DNA of 64,000 nt, from NCBI RefSeq assembly GCF_012843265.1, contig NZ_JABAIT010000003.1, positions 124,001 to 188,000 of the forward strand, written 5' to 3'. The notes under the pieces are model-generated. The model was not told the origin of the DNA and did no database searches. It saw nothing but the letters and a program-made list of their open reading frames with translations. The translations under genes and the position numbers were made by a program. This DNA comes from Bacillus sp. DNRA2 (lineage in GTDB: Bacteria; Bacillota; Bacilli; Bacillales; Cytobacillaceae). Below, piece by piece: positions 29,156 through 38,481 of this stretch (positions are counted from its first letter, which is position 1; each line of letters starts with the position of its first letter).

Positions 29156-30109
29156 ATGTGGACAATCATTGAACAAATTTTCCCGTATGCCATTGTATTT
29201 ACGATTCCATTGCTCATTACCGCGTTAGGTGGGTTGTTTAGTGAACGAAGCGGTATTGTCAATATCGGATTAGAAGGATTAATGGTAATTGGCGCTTTCG
29301 CTGGGGCATTAACCATTCACTTTATGCAGCAAACATGGCCACATGATACTTGGGTACTTTGGATTGGTTTAGTAGCAGCAATGGTAGCTGGTATGCTGTT
29401 TTCATTGCTTCATGCTTTTGCCAGCATTAACTTAAGTGCCAATCAAATTATTAGTGGTACGGCGATTAACTTGATTGCCACCGCTTTAACAGTATTTTTA
29501 GCTAGAAATATTACCGGAAGCGGTAATATTCGCTTAACAACAGGCTTCTCGCCTATGGATATTCCTGGGCTATCAAAAATACCCATCATCGGCGATTTAT
29601 TTTTCACAAAAACCTATCCGACAACGTGGTTCATCTTAGTTATCCTTGTTGTTAGTACGTTTATTCTATATAAAACAAAATATGGTCTTCGTTTACGTTC
29701 CTGTGGGGAATATCCACAAGCTGCAGAGGCAGCAGGCGTTAACGTACGGGCGATTCGTTACAGCGGGGTTATCATATCAGGAGCATTCGCTGGCTTAGGA
29801 GGCGCCTTGATTATTGTTACGTATGCAGGTGAATTTACAGGAACAGTATCTGGTTTAGGATTTCTAGCCTTGGCGGCATTAATTTTTGGACAATGGCGAC
29901 CTTATGGTGTGCTAGGGGCTACGTTCTTCTTTGGTTTTGCGAGTACCATTGCCAACGTATCTCAAGTAATTCCTGAGTTCCAAGTGATTCCGCCGATTAT
30001 CCTAAAGACGTTTCCATACGTCGTGACACTGTTAGCACTTGTTGTTTTCTCAAAATCTACCCAAGCACCAAAAGCTGCTGGAGAACCGTTCGACTCCGGT
30101 AAGCGCTAA
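29156..30109 (+). CDS. nupQ: Nucleoside ABC transporter permease (NupQ/YufQ-like)
   Basis: 317 residues, second membrane subunit of the same family: SERSGIVNIGLEGLMVIGAFAG in overlapping reading, LSANQIISGTAINLIATAL and CGEYPQAAEAAGVNV. It forms the channel with the preceding permease. Last gene of the importer operon, followed by a strong terminator. Confidence 0.9.
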   Translation: MWTIIEQIFPYAIVFTIPLLITALGGLFSERSGIVNIGLEGLMVIGAFAGALTIHFMQQTWPHDTWVLWIGLVAAMVAGMLFSLLHAFASINLSANQIISGTAINLIATALTVFLARNITGSGNIRLTTGFSPMDIPGLSKIPIIGDLFFTKTYPTTWFILVILVVSTFILYKTKYGLRLRSCGEYPQAAEAAGVNVRAIRYSGVIISGAFAGLGGALIIVTYAGEFTGTVSGLGFLALAALIFGQWRPYGVLGATFFFGFASTIANVSQVIPEFQVIPPIILKTFPYVVTLLALVVFSKSTQAPKAAGEPFDSGKR

Positions 30110-30115
30110 TACGAA

Positions 30116-30149
30116 GACCCTTGGCTTTAGTCTAGCCAAGGGTTTTTTG
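30116..30149 (+). terminator. Terminator after the nucleoside importer operon
   Basis: ACCCTTGGCT pairs perfectly with AGCCAAGGGT around a 7-base loop, followed by TTTTT. Confidence 0.92.
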
Positions 30150-30304
30150 CGTAAAACTTGTATAAAATTGGTACTGAAAGGTATAGTAGAAATTAACTAC
30201 TATAAGATTCTCGCGAAAATGCTTGAATTATTCTAAAATGGGAAAAATAACACAACGTGCAGTCACATAAGATAAGACATATGCATTTGGTCAGGAGGAT
30301 GAAG

Positions 30305-31585
30305 ATGACAGTAATCACGGAAACCATTACAGAGATGAAGGGGTATAACCTTCATATTGTCAAAACTGAAAAATATAAAACCAATACGTTTATTTGGAAG
30401 ATGAAGGCCCCTATAAATAAGGATGAGGTCACGTTAAGAGCCTTATTACCATACGTCCTGCAAAGCAATTCGAAAAAATTCCCATCAACTACGGCACTGC
30501 GTTCTTATTTGGACGATTTGTACGGTGCATCCCTCTATGTCGATTTATCCAAGAAAGGTGAATATCATATAATTAGCTTTTCATTAGAAGTTGCAAATGA
30601 AAAGTTTTTGTCAGACCCAACCCCATTGTTACGAAAAGCGATCGAATTTTTTGCAGAAATATTAACGAATCCCAATGTGTCAAGTTCTGGCTTTGACTCA
30701 ACTACCATTGATGCTGAAAAGCGAACGCTAAAACAGCGGATTCAATCTATTTATGATGACAAAATGCGCTATTCCAATTTTCGCTTGGTTGAAGAAATGT
30801 GTAAAGATGAGCCATATGCCCTTCATGTCCATGGACAAATGGAACAAGTTGATGAGATTACCTCAGCAAGTTTATATAGTTATTTTCAACGTGCATTCTG
30901 CGAGGATGAAATGGATTTTTATGTGATCGGTGATGTGGAGGAAAGAGAAGTACAAGCGGTTAGTGATGAACTATTGCACTTTCAAGCGCGCACACCAAAG
31001 CGGTTATCAGAAGCGCATACGAAGAAAACAATTGAAGCAAAAGAAGTGAAAGAAGTTCAAGATGTTAAACAGGGCAAACTAAATATTGGCTATCGCACGA
31101 ATATCATCTATGGTGATGCCGACTATTTTGCACTGCAGGTTTTTAATGGAATATACGGTGGCTTTTCTCATTCCAAGCTTTTTATCAATGTTCGGGAAAA
31201 AGCAAGTCTTGCTTACTATTGCGCAAGTAGATTGGAGAGCCATAAAGGTCTAATGATGGTCATGTCAGGTATTGATAATAAAAATTTCGATCAAGCGATT
31301 ACGATTATTAAGGAACAAATGCAAGCGATGAAAAACGGTGATTTTAGCGATGCAGAGCTTGAACAGACGAAAGCCGTAATTAAGAATCAATTATTGGAAA
31401 CCATCGATACGGCCAGAGGAATGGTCGAAATTCTGTACCATAATGTTGTCGCTAGTACTAAGATCAGCCTCGATGATTGGCTTGAAAAAATGGATCAAAC
31501 AACTACCGAGGAAATTGTCAATGTGGCAAATAAAATTGACTTGGATACCATCTACTTTCTTACAGGAACGGAGGCGGGCGAATGA
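30305..31585 (+). CDS. ymfF: M16-like protein YmfF (EF-P modification-associated, non-catalytic)
   Basis: About 426 residues with an M16 peptidase fold but no H-x-x-E-H zinc motif in the N-terminal half (SYLDDLYGASL stands where relatives have related secondary structure). It pairs in tandem with the zinc-bearing YmfH, like the catalytic and non-catalytic halves of bipartite M16 peptidases. Current annotation practice links YmfF, YmfH and YmfI to 5-aminopentanol modification of EF-P. The ATG at 30305 has an AGGAGG site six bases upstream; the ATG at 30299 overlaps that site. Overlaps ymfH. Confidence 0.87.
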   Translation: MTVITETITEMKGYNLHIVKTEKYKTNTFIWKMKAPINKDEVTLRALLPYVLQSNSKKFPSTTALRSYLDDLYGASLYVDLSKKGEYHIISFSLEVANEKFLSDPTPLLRKAIEFFAEILTNPNVSSSGFDSTTIDAEKRTLKQRIQSIYDDKMRYSNFRLVEEMCKDEPYALHVHGQMEQVDEITSASLYSYFQRAFCEDEMDFYVIGDVEEREVQAVSDELLHFQARTPKRLSEAHTKKTIEAKEVKEVQDVKQGKLNIGYRTNIIYGDADYFALQVFNGIYGGFSHSKLFINVREKASLAYYCASRLESHKGLMMVMSGIDNKNFDQAITIIKEQMQAMKNGDFSDAELEQTKAVIKNQLLETIDTARGMVEILYHNVVASTKISLDDWLEKMDQTTTEEIVNVANKIDLDTIYFLTGTEAGE

Positions 31586-32871
31586 TGGAGAAAATTAGCT
31601 TTGACCAGCTCCAAGAGGAATTATTTTATCAAAAGCTTGATAATGGCTTAGATGTTTATATTTTACCAAAAAAAGGCTTTAATAAGACCTTTGCGACGTT
31701 CACAACTAAATATGGCTCGATTGATCATCATTTTGTTCCACTCGATAAAGCTGATTATGTCAAAGTACCAGATGGAATCGCCCATTTCCTTGAGCACAAG
31801 CTGTTTGAAAAAGAAGACGGAGATGTGTTCCAACAATTTAGTCGCCAGGGTGCTTCAGCTAATGCGTTTACTTCCTTTACGAGAACCGCCTATTTATTTT
31901 CAAGTACATCAGATGTTGAAAAAAACCTGGAAACGTTAGTGGATTTTGTTCAAGATCCATATTTTTCAGAACAGATGGTTGAGAAGGAAAAAGGCATTAT
32001 TGGACAGGAAATTACGATGTATGATGATAATCCTGACTGGCGCCTCTACTTTGGCTTAATTGAAAATATGTACCATAACCATCCTGTTAAAATTGATATT
32101 GCCGGGACGATTGCATCCATTACCGATATTACGAAGGATATGCTTTATGAGTGCTATCATACCTTCTATCATCCAAGTAATATGCTTTTATTTGTTGTCG
32201 GTCCCGTTAATCCTGATGAAATCATGAAACAGATTGTCGATAATCAGACGAAGAAGGATTATAAGGATCAGGGAGAAATCAAACGGGAATTTCAAGAGGA
32301 ACCAGTGTCGGTCGCCGAACCAAAAAAAGTCCTACAAATGAACGTGCAGACGTCAAAGTGCATGGTCGGATTGAAGGCCGCACAGGTGGATTTGCAAGGC
32401 GAGGTAATGCTGAAAGCGGAATTAACCGCTAATGTATTGCTCGATTTGTTATTTGGTAAGAGCTCAGAAAATTATCATAAGCTTTATAGCGCGGGGTTAA
32501 TTGATGATTCGTTTTCTTTCGATTTTACCCTAGAGAAGGGCTTCGGTTTCCTTATGGCAGGAGGCGACACCAACGACCCAGATAAACTTGCTGCGACGTT
32601 GAAGGAAATGCTATTTGAAGTCAAGGACGGTCATCGCTTTAGTGAAGACGCGTTAAGTCGTTCGAAAAAGAAAAAAATTGGTGCATTTTTACGAGCCGTT
32701 AATTCACCGGAATATATTGCGAATCAGTTTACTCGTTATGCTTTTAATGATATGGATTTATTTACAGTTGTTCCAACTTTAGAAAAAATCACCTTGGACG
32801 ATGTAAAACAGACAGCTGCGGAATTGATTGCTGAAGAGCGATTTACCGTTTGTCAAGTGATCCCTAAATAA
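31582..32871 (+). CDS. ymfH: M16-family zinc peptidase YmfH (EF-P modification-associated)
   Basis: 429 residues. The zinc motif HFLEH is at about residues 68-72 (IAHFLEHKLFE), with the downstream glutamate in GIIGQEITMYDDNPDW. It is the catalytic member of the YmfF/YmfH pair. The start overlaps the ymfF stop; a second ATG at 31585 is a little better spaced from GAGGCGGG, so the start may be one codon later. The natural substrate is unknown to me. A terminator and a dispersed repeat separate it from ymfI. Confidence 0.9.
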   Translation: MMEKISFDQLQEELFYQKLDNGLDVYILPKKGFNKTFATFTTKYGSIDHHFVPLDKADYVKVPDGIAHFLEHKLFEKEDGDVFQQFSRQGASANAFTSFTRTAYLFSSTSDVEKNLETLVDFVQDPYFSEQMVEKEKGIIGQEITMYDDNPDWRLYFGLIENMYHNHPVKIDIAGTIASITDITKDMLYECYHTFYHPSNMLLFVVGPVNPDEIMKQIVDNQTKKDYKDQGEIKREFQEEPVSVAEPKKVLQMNVQTSKCMVGLKAAQVDLQGEVMLKAELTANVLLDLLFGKSSENYHKLYSAGLIDDSFSFDFTLEKGFGFLMAGGDTNDPDKLAATLKEMLFEVKDGHRFSEDALSRSKKKKIGAFLRAVNSPEYIANQFTRYAFNDMDLFTVVPTLEKITLDDVKQTAAELIAEERFTVCQVIPK

Positions 32872-32876
32872 CGGAA

Positions 32877-32904
32877 GAAAAGCGTCGCTTGGCGGCGCTT
32901 TTTC
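32877..32904 (+). terminator. Terminator after ymfH
   Basis: AAAAGCGTCGC pairs with GCGGCGCTTTT (one G-U pair) around TTG and ends in T. Confidence 0.85.
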
Positions 32905-32913
32905 CAATCGGAT

Positions 32914-33097
32914 GGCTGTGTTAAAGCAGAATGTTGTTTTTTGGCAAGTTGATTGGAGTGGAAGGCGCGAAGACTCCTGCGGGAGCAGCGGGACAGGTGA
33001 GACCCCACAGGCGCGAATGCGCCGAGGAGGCTCACCGCCCGCCCCGCGGAAAGCGAAGCGCCTGTAACGGAAATCAACAGCCACGTTTAACACAGCC
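32914..33097. repeat. Dispersed structured element, copy 3 (full form)
   Basis: Ends GGCTGTGTTAAA and TTTAACACAGCC are perfectly complementary. The inner pair GTTGATT / AATCAAC and core match copies 1 and 2. Flanking bases AATCGGAT (left) and AATCAGAT (right) look like an 8-bp target duplication with one change. The length of 184 bp equals copy 2. Confidence 0.9.
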
Positions 33098-33134
33098 AAT
33101 CAGATAGATGCAGTTGCTTTAAGGAGAGGAACTT

Positions 33135-33857
33135 ATGAAAAAATATGTATTGATAACGGGCGCAAGTGGGGGAATTGGTCAAGCAATCGCGCTAAAACTT
33201 GCCAAGGAAGGTTATTCCCTTTATTTGCACTACCATACAAATGAAAAGGCAATCGCCAAGCTGCTCACTCAGCTAGAAGAATATGGCGGGGAATACATAC
33301 CGATTCAAGCTAATTTGGCAGAAATGGACGGAATTAACCATGTTGCAGCGAGTATTTTCGCAATAGATGCAATTGTTCATAACAGCGGGACAAGCCATTA
33401 TGGCCTCCTCGTTGATTTAGTTGAAGCTGATTTAAATCAACTAATAAATTTACATATTAAAACGCCTTTGCTGTTAACAAAGGAATTACTTCCGAAAATG
33501 CTTCAGAAACGCAGTGGCGCAATCGTCGTTATTTCGTCGATTTGGGGGCAAACTGGCGCAGCTTGTGAAGTGGCTTACTCCTCTGTAAAAGGAGCTCAAA
33601 TTGCCTTTGTGAAAGCGTTAAGTAAGGAAGTTGCTTTGAATGGAATTCGCGTGAATGGAATTGCTCCAGGGGCTATTGCAACCGAAATGCTAAGTGATTT
33701 TTCTGAAGAGGAACTTGATCTGCTTCGTGGTGATATTCCACTTGGCATCTTAGGTGCCCCGCAGCACGTGGCTGACGGTGTTTCGTTTTTATTATCAGAG
33801 CAATCGGCGTATATCACTGGTCAAATCCTTGGAATTAATGGCGGTTGGTATATGTAA
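33135..33857 (+). CDS. ymfI: SDR-family reductase YmfI (EF-P 5-aminopentanone reductase)
   Basis: 240 residues of the short-chain dehydrogenase family. The cofactor motif TGASGGIG is at about residues 8-15, then HNSG, the catalytic Ser (about 134-135) in VVISSIWG, and Tyr148-x-x-x-Lys152. In B. subtilis YmfI reduces the 5-aminopentanone attached to EF-P Lys32 to 5-aminopentanol, which tunes polyproline translation. Its closeness to ymfF and ymfH supports the same role. Good AAGGAGAGG site. Confidence 0.87.
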   Translation: MKKYVLITGASGGIGQAIALKLAKEGYSLYLHYHTNEKAIAKLLTQLEEYGGEYIPIQANLAEMDGINHVAASIFAIDAIVHNSGTSHYGLLVDLVEADLNQLINLHIKTPLLLTKELLPKMLQKRSGAIVVISSIWGQTGAACEVAYSSVKGAQIAFVKALSKEVALNGIRVNGIAPGAIATEMLSDFSEEELDLLRGDIPLGILGAPQHVADGVSFLLSEQSAYITGQILGINGGWYM

Positions 33858-33948
33858 TATTTTTCAAAAAGGAAAATGATAAATCGTGAATATTATCAGG
33901 CCTCTCAATGCAAAATAACAACGTACTACTTTAAAAGGAGGACTCACG

Positions 33949-34206
33949 ATGTCTGTTTTAGATAACTGGTCACAATGGAAGGATTTCTTAGGAGATCGAC
34001 TAAATCAAGCGCAAAGTACTGGAATGAACAAGGATGTAGTTAATGATTTAGCTTACCAGATTGGTGATTACTTAGCGAGTCAAGTGGAGCCGAAAAATGA
34101 TCAGGAAAAAATTCTTGCTGATCTTTGGTCTGTTGCATCTCCTGATGAGCAGCATGCCATTGCAAATATTATGGTGAAACTTGTTTCAAACGACGGTACA
34201 CGCTGA
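33949..34206 (+). CDS. ymfJ: DUF3243 protein YmfJ
   Basis: 85 residues, acidic and mostly helical, recognised by VLDNWSQWKDFLGDRLNQA and DLAYQIGDYLASQV. The family is specific to Bacilli and its function is unknown. Strong AAAGGAGGACT site and its own terminator, so it is expressed alone or with ymfI. Confidence 0.87.
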   Translation: MSVLDNWSQWKDFLGDRLNQAQSTGMNKDVVNDLAYQIGDYLASQVEPKNDQEKILADLWSVASPDEQHAIANIMVKLVSNDGTR

Positions 34207-34211
34207 TAGTG

Positions 34212-34243
34212 CACAAAAAAGAGAGGGTTTCCTCTCTTTTTTT
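34212..34243 (+). terminator. Terminator after ymfJ
   Basis: AAAAAAGAGAGG pairs perfectly with CCTCTCTTTTTT around a 3-base loop. Confidence 0.92.
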
Positions 34244-34389
34244 AATGGATAAAAATTGGTTTAATTGTTTAATCGGGAAATATTTAAAGCAAATGGGTTT
34301 TCCCTTTCATCTTCATTAAAAATCATATATTATAGTACCTAGATGAAATTATGAGGAAAAAATCTATTGACTGATTTGGAGGTTGAGTA

Positions 34390-35175
34390 ATGGAAAAGAA
34401 AGAATGGTATTTAGAATATGAAATTCAAAAAAACCGTCCTGGTCTATTAGGTGATATTTCCTCCTTATTAGGTATGTTAAAAATAAATATTGTCACGATA
34501 AATGGAATTGATTCTGGGCGTCGCGGCCTCCTAATTAAGGCAGAAGATAACGAAAGAATAAAACGATTAGAGTCAATTTTGAATACAATGGACACAATAA
34601 AAGTAATTAAACTTCGTGAACCAAAACTTATGGACCGTTTAGCTGTCCGTCATGGTCGATATATTCAAAGAGATGCAGATGATAGAAAGACATTTAGGTT
34701 TATCCGTGCTGATCTTGGTGTTTTAGTTGATTTTATGGCTGAATTAATGAAACAAGAAGGTCATAAGTTAATTGGAATCCGCGGAATGCCACGCGTTGGA
34801 AAAACTGAGTCAATTGTTGCATCGAGTGTTTGTGCGAGTAAACGTTGGCTGTTTGTTTCATCCACTCTACTTAAACAAACCATTCGTAATCAATTGATTG
34901 AGGATGAATATAGCGAGAATAATGTCTACATAATTGATGGAATTGTATCGACACGTCGGGCGAATGAACGTCATTGGCAGCTCATTCGTGAAATTATGCG
35001 GATGCCGACTGTAAAGGTTATCGAGCATCCAGATATTTTTATTCAAAACAGTGAGTATACAATGGATGATTTTGACTACATAATTGAACTGAGAAATGAT
35101 CCGAGCGAAGAGATAACCTATGATTTAGTTGATTCTAATCTCACAAGTTCTGATATTGTCGGTTTTGATTTTTAA
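34390..35175 (+). CDS. ymfK: DUF3388 protein YmfK with ACT-like and P-loop features
   Basis: 261 residues. The N-terminal about 75 residues resemble an ACT domain (EIQKNRPGLLGDISSLLGML, INIVTINGIDSGRRG). A later G-x-x-x-x-G-K-T sequence (GMPRVGKT, residues 132-139) fits a Walker A loop, so nucleotide binding is possible. Function is unknown in the family. A GGAGGTTGAG site precedes the ATG. It is 17 bp upstream of ymfM and probably co-transcribed with it. Confidence 0.88.
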   Translation: MEKKEWYLEYEIQKNRPGLLGDISSLLGMLKINIVTINGIDSGRRGLLIKAEDNERIKRLESILNTMDTIKVIKLREPKLMDRLAVRHGRYIQRDADDRKTFRFIRADLGVLVDFMAELMKQEGHKLIGIRGMPRVGKTESIVASSVCASKRWLFVSSTLLKQTIRNQLIEDEYSENNVYIIDGIVSTRRANERHWQLIREIMRMPTVKVIEHPDIFIQNSEYTMDDFDYIIELRNDPSEEITYDLVDSNLTSSDIVGFDF

Positions 35176-35192
35176 TATGGTGGTGTTTTTCT

Positions 35193-36125
35193 GTGAATGA
35201 ACTAGGTAGTAGACTGAAGCAGGCCCGTGAAGAAAAGGGACTGAGCTTAGATGATCTCCAAACGCTAACAAAAATTCAAAAGCGTTATTTGCAGGGAATC
35301 GAAGAAGGTAATTATTCGATGATGCCCGGCAAATTTTATGTGCGCGCTTTTATTAAACAATACGCTGAAGCGGTTGGAATCGATCACGAGGAGTTATTTG
35401 AAAGCTACAAAGCAGATATTCCTCCAGTATATGATGAACAAATAAATGAAAATATATCACGTGTTCAAACGAAAAAAACGCTTCCAGCAGGGAGCTCAAA
35501 GGTGCTCGATCTGCTACCTAAAATTCTACTTGGTGTTTTAGTCGTTGGTGTCGTGGCAGTCATTTATTTATTTGCACAAAAGAATGCTGGTGATGATGAA
35601 AAGAAAGAAGCTGCAAAAGGCAGTCAAGAAGTGAAGATCGAAGAGTCGGAAGACTTAAAGAAAACAGAAGAAACCTCTGCAACTAGTGACAAAAAGAATG
35701 CCGAGGATAAAAAAGCTGAAGATAAATCGAAAGATGACTCAAAAGCTGACGAACAAAAAAATGATGAAAAGAAGCAAGAAGAAAAAGCTACACAAGCTTT
35801 AGCAGTCGTTTCTGCACAAGGCAATGAAACAGCCTACGAGCTAAAAAATGCAGACAAGTTTGAATTAACGGTTACGACAACAGGTGAAACCTGGATTAAC
35901 ATTTTAAATGGTAAGGGCACTTCCTTCTTCCAGGGAATGTTAAAGAAGGGTGCAACAGAGAGTCAGACTGTCGATTTTTCAAAGGAAACCGAAGCGGTTG
36001 TTGTTGTTGGCCGTTCCTCAGATACCGAAATTTTTGTGAATGGACAAAAGCTTGAATATGCTGTCCCTGTTACTGAGGAAGTTCGCCAAGACATCACCAT
36101 TCGCTATGTTCCACCAACGCAATAG
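35193..36125 (+). CDS. ymfM: RodZ-like helix-turn-helix membrane protein YmfM
   Basis: 310 residues. An N-terminal cytoplasmic HTH (about 3-70: LGSRLKQAREEKGLSLDDL, GKFYVRAFIKQYAEAVG), a single transmembrane helix at about 109-128, a Lys/Glu/Asp low-complexity linker (about 130-190) and a C-terminal extracytoplasmic DUF4115 domain. RodZ links MreB filaments to the cell wall machinery, and a mreB paralogue lies later in this window. Start GTG with a GGTGGTG site. Followed by a hairpin terminator. Confidence 0.9.
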   Translation: MNELGSRLKQAREEKGLSLDDLQTLTKIQKRYLQGIEEGNYSMMPGKFYVRAFIKQYAEAVGIDHEELFESYKADIPPVYDEQINENISRVQTKKTLPAGSSKVLDLLPKILLGVLVVGVVAVIYLFAQKNAGDDEKKEAAKGSQEVKIEESEDLKKTEETSATSDKKNAEDKKAEDKSKDDSKADEQKNDEKKQEEKATQALAVVSAQGNETAYELKNADKFELTVTTTGETWINILNGKGTSFFQGMLKKGATESQTVDFSKETEAVVVVGRSSDTEIFVNGQKLEYAVPVTEEVRQDITIRYVPPTQ

Positions 36126-36146
36126 TCATCATTTGATGACTATTTT
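36121..36146 (+). terminator. Terminator after ymfM
   Basis: AATAGTCATC and GATGACTATT pair perfectly around ATTT, overlapping the stop codon; the T tract is short. Confidence 0.75.
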
Positions 36147-36170
36147 CGCATGTGTGCGGACATGAGCAAG

Positions 36171-36312
36171 CTGCTTCCGCTTTTATTTATCTAGCTCCAG
36201 TGGCTAGGGGCTCGGGGTCACAAGCCAACCCGCCAAGAAGGTCAAAGAACGACCTTCTCGCCGGCTCGTCTTGCGCCAGTCGCCCCTGGGCAAGCCACTT
36301 CCGCTTTTATTA
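36171..36312. repeat. GCGGAAGCGG-type hairpin repeat (type B), inverted copy 3
   Basis: Read on the minus strand it runs AAAGCGGAAGTGGCTTGCC ... GCCACTGGAGCTAGATAAAT. The arms CAGGGGCGACTGGCGCAAG and CTTGTGACCCCGAGCCCC fold back, with an inner GAAGGTCGTTC / GAACGACCTTC hairpin. It ends only a few bases before the pgsA ribosome binding site, so it forms most of any pgsA leader. Confidence 0.85.
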
Positions 36313-36327
36313 TTTGGAGGGAAAAAA

Positions 36328-36906
36328 ATGAATTTACCTAATAAGATTACAGTGTCACGAATCATGTTGATCCCACTATTTCTAGTCATTATGCTAGTGG
36401 ATTTTTCTTGGGGTGAAATGAGCTTTATTGGTGCAGATATGCCTGTTACCCATTTTGTCGGAGCCCTTATATTCATCATTGCATCGACTACTGACTGGAT
36501 TGATGGACATCTTGCCAGAAAACATAACTTAGTTACAAACATGGGGAAATTTCTAGATCCGCTTGCTGACAAGCTATTGGTATCTGCAGCATTGATTGTA
36601 TTGGTAGAGCTTGGCTATGCTCCATCATGGATTGTTATCGTGATTATCAGCCGCGAATTTGCCGTAACTGGATTACGTTTGATTCTTGCAGGAACAGGGG
36701 AAGTTGTAGCTGCGAACATGCTTGGAAAAATCAAAACTTGGGCGCAAATTGTTGCAATTTCAGCATTACTTTTACATAATACGATTTTTGAACTCATAAA
36801 CCTTCGCTTTGATTTGATTGCCCTTTGGGTGGCGCTCATCTTTACGATTTGGTCAGGTTGGGATTATTTTTATAAAAATCGTGACGTACTTGTCAATTCA
36901 AAATAA
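36328..36906 (+). CDS. pgsA: CDP-diacylglycerol-glycerol-3-phosphate 3-phosphatidyltransferase
   Basis: Makes phosphatidylglycerol phosphate at the membrane, an essential step to phosphatidylglycerol. 192 residues and several membrane helices. The CDP-alcohol phosphotransferase signature is complete: Asp56, Asp59-Gly60, Ala63-Arg64, Gly73, Asp77 and Asp81. The ATG at 36328 follows a TTGGAGGG site; longer in-frame starts would run through the repeat element and are rejected. Confidence 0.96.
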   Translation: MNLPNKITVSRIMLIPLFLVIMLVDFSWGEMSFIGADMPVTHFVGALIFIIASTTDWIDGHLARKHNLVTNMGKFLDPLADKLLVSAALIVLVELGYAPSWIVIVIISREFAVTGLRLILAGTGEVVAANMLGKIKTWAQIVAISALLLHNTIFELINLRFDLIALWVALIFTIWSGWDYFYKNRDVLVNSK

Positions 36907-36929
36907 CATCTATATTAAGGAGGCAGGCT

Positions 36930-38183
36930 ATGAATGCGGAAATCATTGCAGTAGGAACTGAGCTTTTGCTTGGTCAAATCGCCAATACGAATGCACAGTT
37001 TATTTCAAAGGAGCTTGCCGATTTAGGAATAAATGTTTACTATCATACTGTCGTCGGCGATAATTCAAGCCGATTAAAATCAGCTCTTGCAATTGCTGAA
37101 TTACGTTCAAATCTCATCATCTTCACAGGCGGTTTAGGCCCAACGAAAGATGATTTAACAAAAGAAACAATTGCTGCACACTTAGGCAAAAACTTAGTCT
37201 ATGATTCTGAGTCATTAAAATCAATAGAAAGCTATTTTGAAAAGACTAACCGTCACATGACGGAAAACAATCGTAAACAAGCGATGGTTATTGAAGGGTC
37301 TCATGTGTTGCCAAATGATCATGGCATGGCACCGGGAATGGCAATTGTGATGGATAAGCGAATCTACATCTTGTTACCAGGACCACCGAGTGAAATGCAG
37401 CCGATGATGGCTCATTATGGATATGACTATTTAGCTTCGAAATTAACGGACCGTGAAAAGATTGTGTCAAGGGTACTTCGCTTTTTCGGAATTGGGGAGG
37501 CGGCCTTGGAAACTGAAATTGAAGATTTGATTGAACAACAAACCAATCCTACGATTGCCCCACTTGCAGGTGATGGTGAAGTTACTTTGCGTTTAACGGC
37601 TAAGCATTCCTCATTTTCTGAGGCTGAGAGATTGCTTGATTTGACAGAAGCTCAGATTCGCTTAAGAGTCGGACAGTTTTTGTATGGCTACGATGAGTCT
37701 TCTCTGTTAGAAGAAGCGATGAAGCTGTTGAAGCAACAAGGGCTAACCATTGCAGCAGCTGAATCGTTAACTGGGGGCATGTTTCAGCAGCAAATCACAA
37801 CCGTTTCCGGAGCAAGCAAGGTTTTAAAAGGTGGCGTAGTTTGTTATACAAATGAAGTAAAGCGCAACATCCTTAATCTTTCCGAGGAAATAATCAGAAG
37901 AGATGGTGTGGTCAGTGAAGCTTGTGCTGCCGAGCTTGCCCGTAATGTTGCCGAACTTTTAAATGCAAAAATCGGTATCAGTTTTACCGGTGTCGCTGGT
38001 CCGGATGAGCAGGAAGGCAAACCTGTCGGAACAGTCTTTATCGGACTTCATCACGAGGGTAGGCCAACGATCGTGAAGCAGCTTCGCTTAAGTGGAAACA
38101 GAGATTCCATTCGCAATCGTACCGTGAAATTTGGTTTTTACCTATTATTACAAAGTTTAGCAGATACGCAGAGTGCCGGTTAG
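36930..38183 (+). CDS. cinA: CinA-family nicotinamide-nucleotide amidase / competence-damage protein
   Basis: 417 residues in two domains: an N-terminal MoeA/MogA-like domain ([35 protein letters not shown]) and a C-terminal PncC-type domain ([32 protein letters not shown]) that deamidates NMN in related proteins. It lies upstream of recA, as is typical in Firmicutes. AAGGAGGCAGG site. A terminator overlaps its stop codon, so recA is mainly expressed from its own promoter. Confidence 0.94.
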   Translation: MNAEIIAVGTELLLGQIANTNAQFISKELADLGINVYYHTVVGDNSSRLKSALAIAELRSNLIIFTGGLGPTKDDLTKETIAAHLGKNLVYDSESLKSIESYFEKTNRHMTENNRKQAMVIEGSHVLPNDHGMAPGMAIVMDKRIYILLPGPPSEMQPMMAHYGYDYLASKLTDREKIVSRVLRFFGIGEAALETEIEDLIEQQTNPTIAPLAGDGEVTLRLTAKHSSFSEAERLLDLTEAQIRLRVGQFLYGYDESSLLEEAMKLLKQQGLTIAAAESLTGGMFQQQITTVSGASKVLKGGVVCYTNEVKRNILNLSEEIIRRDGVVSEACAAELARNVAELLNAKIGISFTGVAGPDEQEGKPVGTVFIGLHHEGRPTIVKQLRLSGNRDSIRNRTVKFGFYLLLQSLADTQSAG

Positions 38184-38198
38184 GTGCTCTGTTTTTTG
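38169..38198 (+). terminator. Terminator overlapping the cinA stop codon
   Basis: CAGAG (38169-38173) pairs with CTCTG (38187-38191), with an inner GCC / GG(T) pairing; six T follow. The cinA TAG is in the loop. Confidence 0.6.
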
Positions 38199-38222
38199 TT
38201 GGTTGTTAAGGTGGGTTTGGTG

Positions 38223-38481
38223 ATTGGAGCTATGTTTGGAGCGTACATCTGAAAAGATAGCACCAATGGAGGTGATTGGAGCTATGTTTGGGGAGTACAT
38301 CTGGAAAAGTTAGCGCCAATGAGGGGTATTGGAGCTATGTTTGGGGAGTACATCTGGAAAAGTTAGCACCAATGAGGGGTATTGGAGCTATATTTGTGGT
38401 GTTCATGTAAAAAAGATAGCGCCAATGTGGGTGATTGGAACTATGTTTTGAGCGTTTATCCAGAAAAGATGGCTCCAACAA
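38223..38481. repeat. 52-53 bp tandem repeat array, family F2, first array (5 units)
   Basis: Units begin ATTGGAGCTAT (or ATTGGAACTAT) at 38223, 38275, 38328, 38381 and 38434: spacing 52, 53, 53, 53. Each unit ends with a sequence like GATAGCACCAAT or TTAGCGCCAAT, which is the near inverse of its start, so each unit could fold. The same family forms a second array at 52852-53055. It lies between the cinA terminator and the recA control region. Confidence 0.94.
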
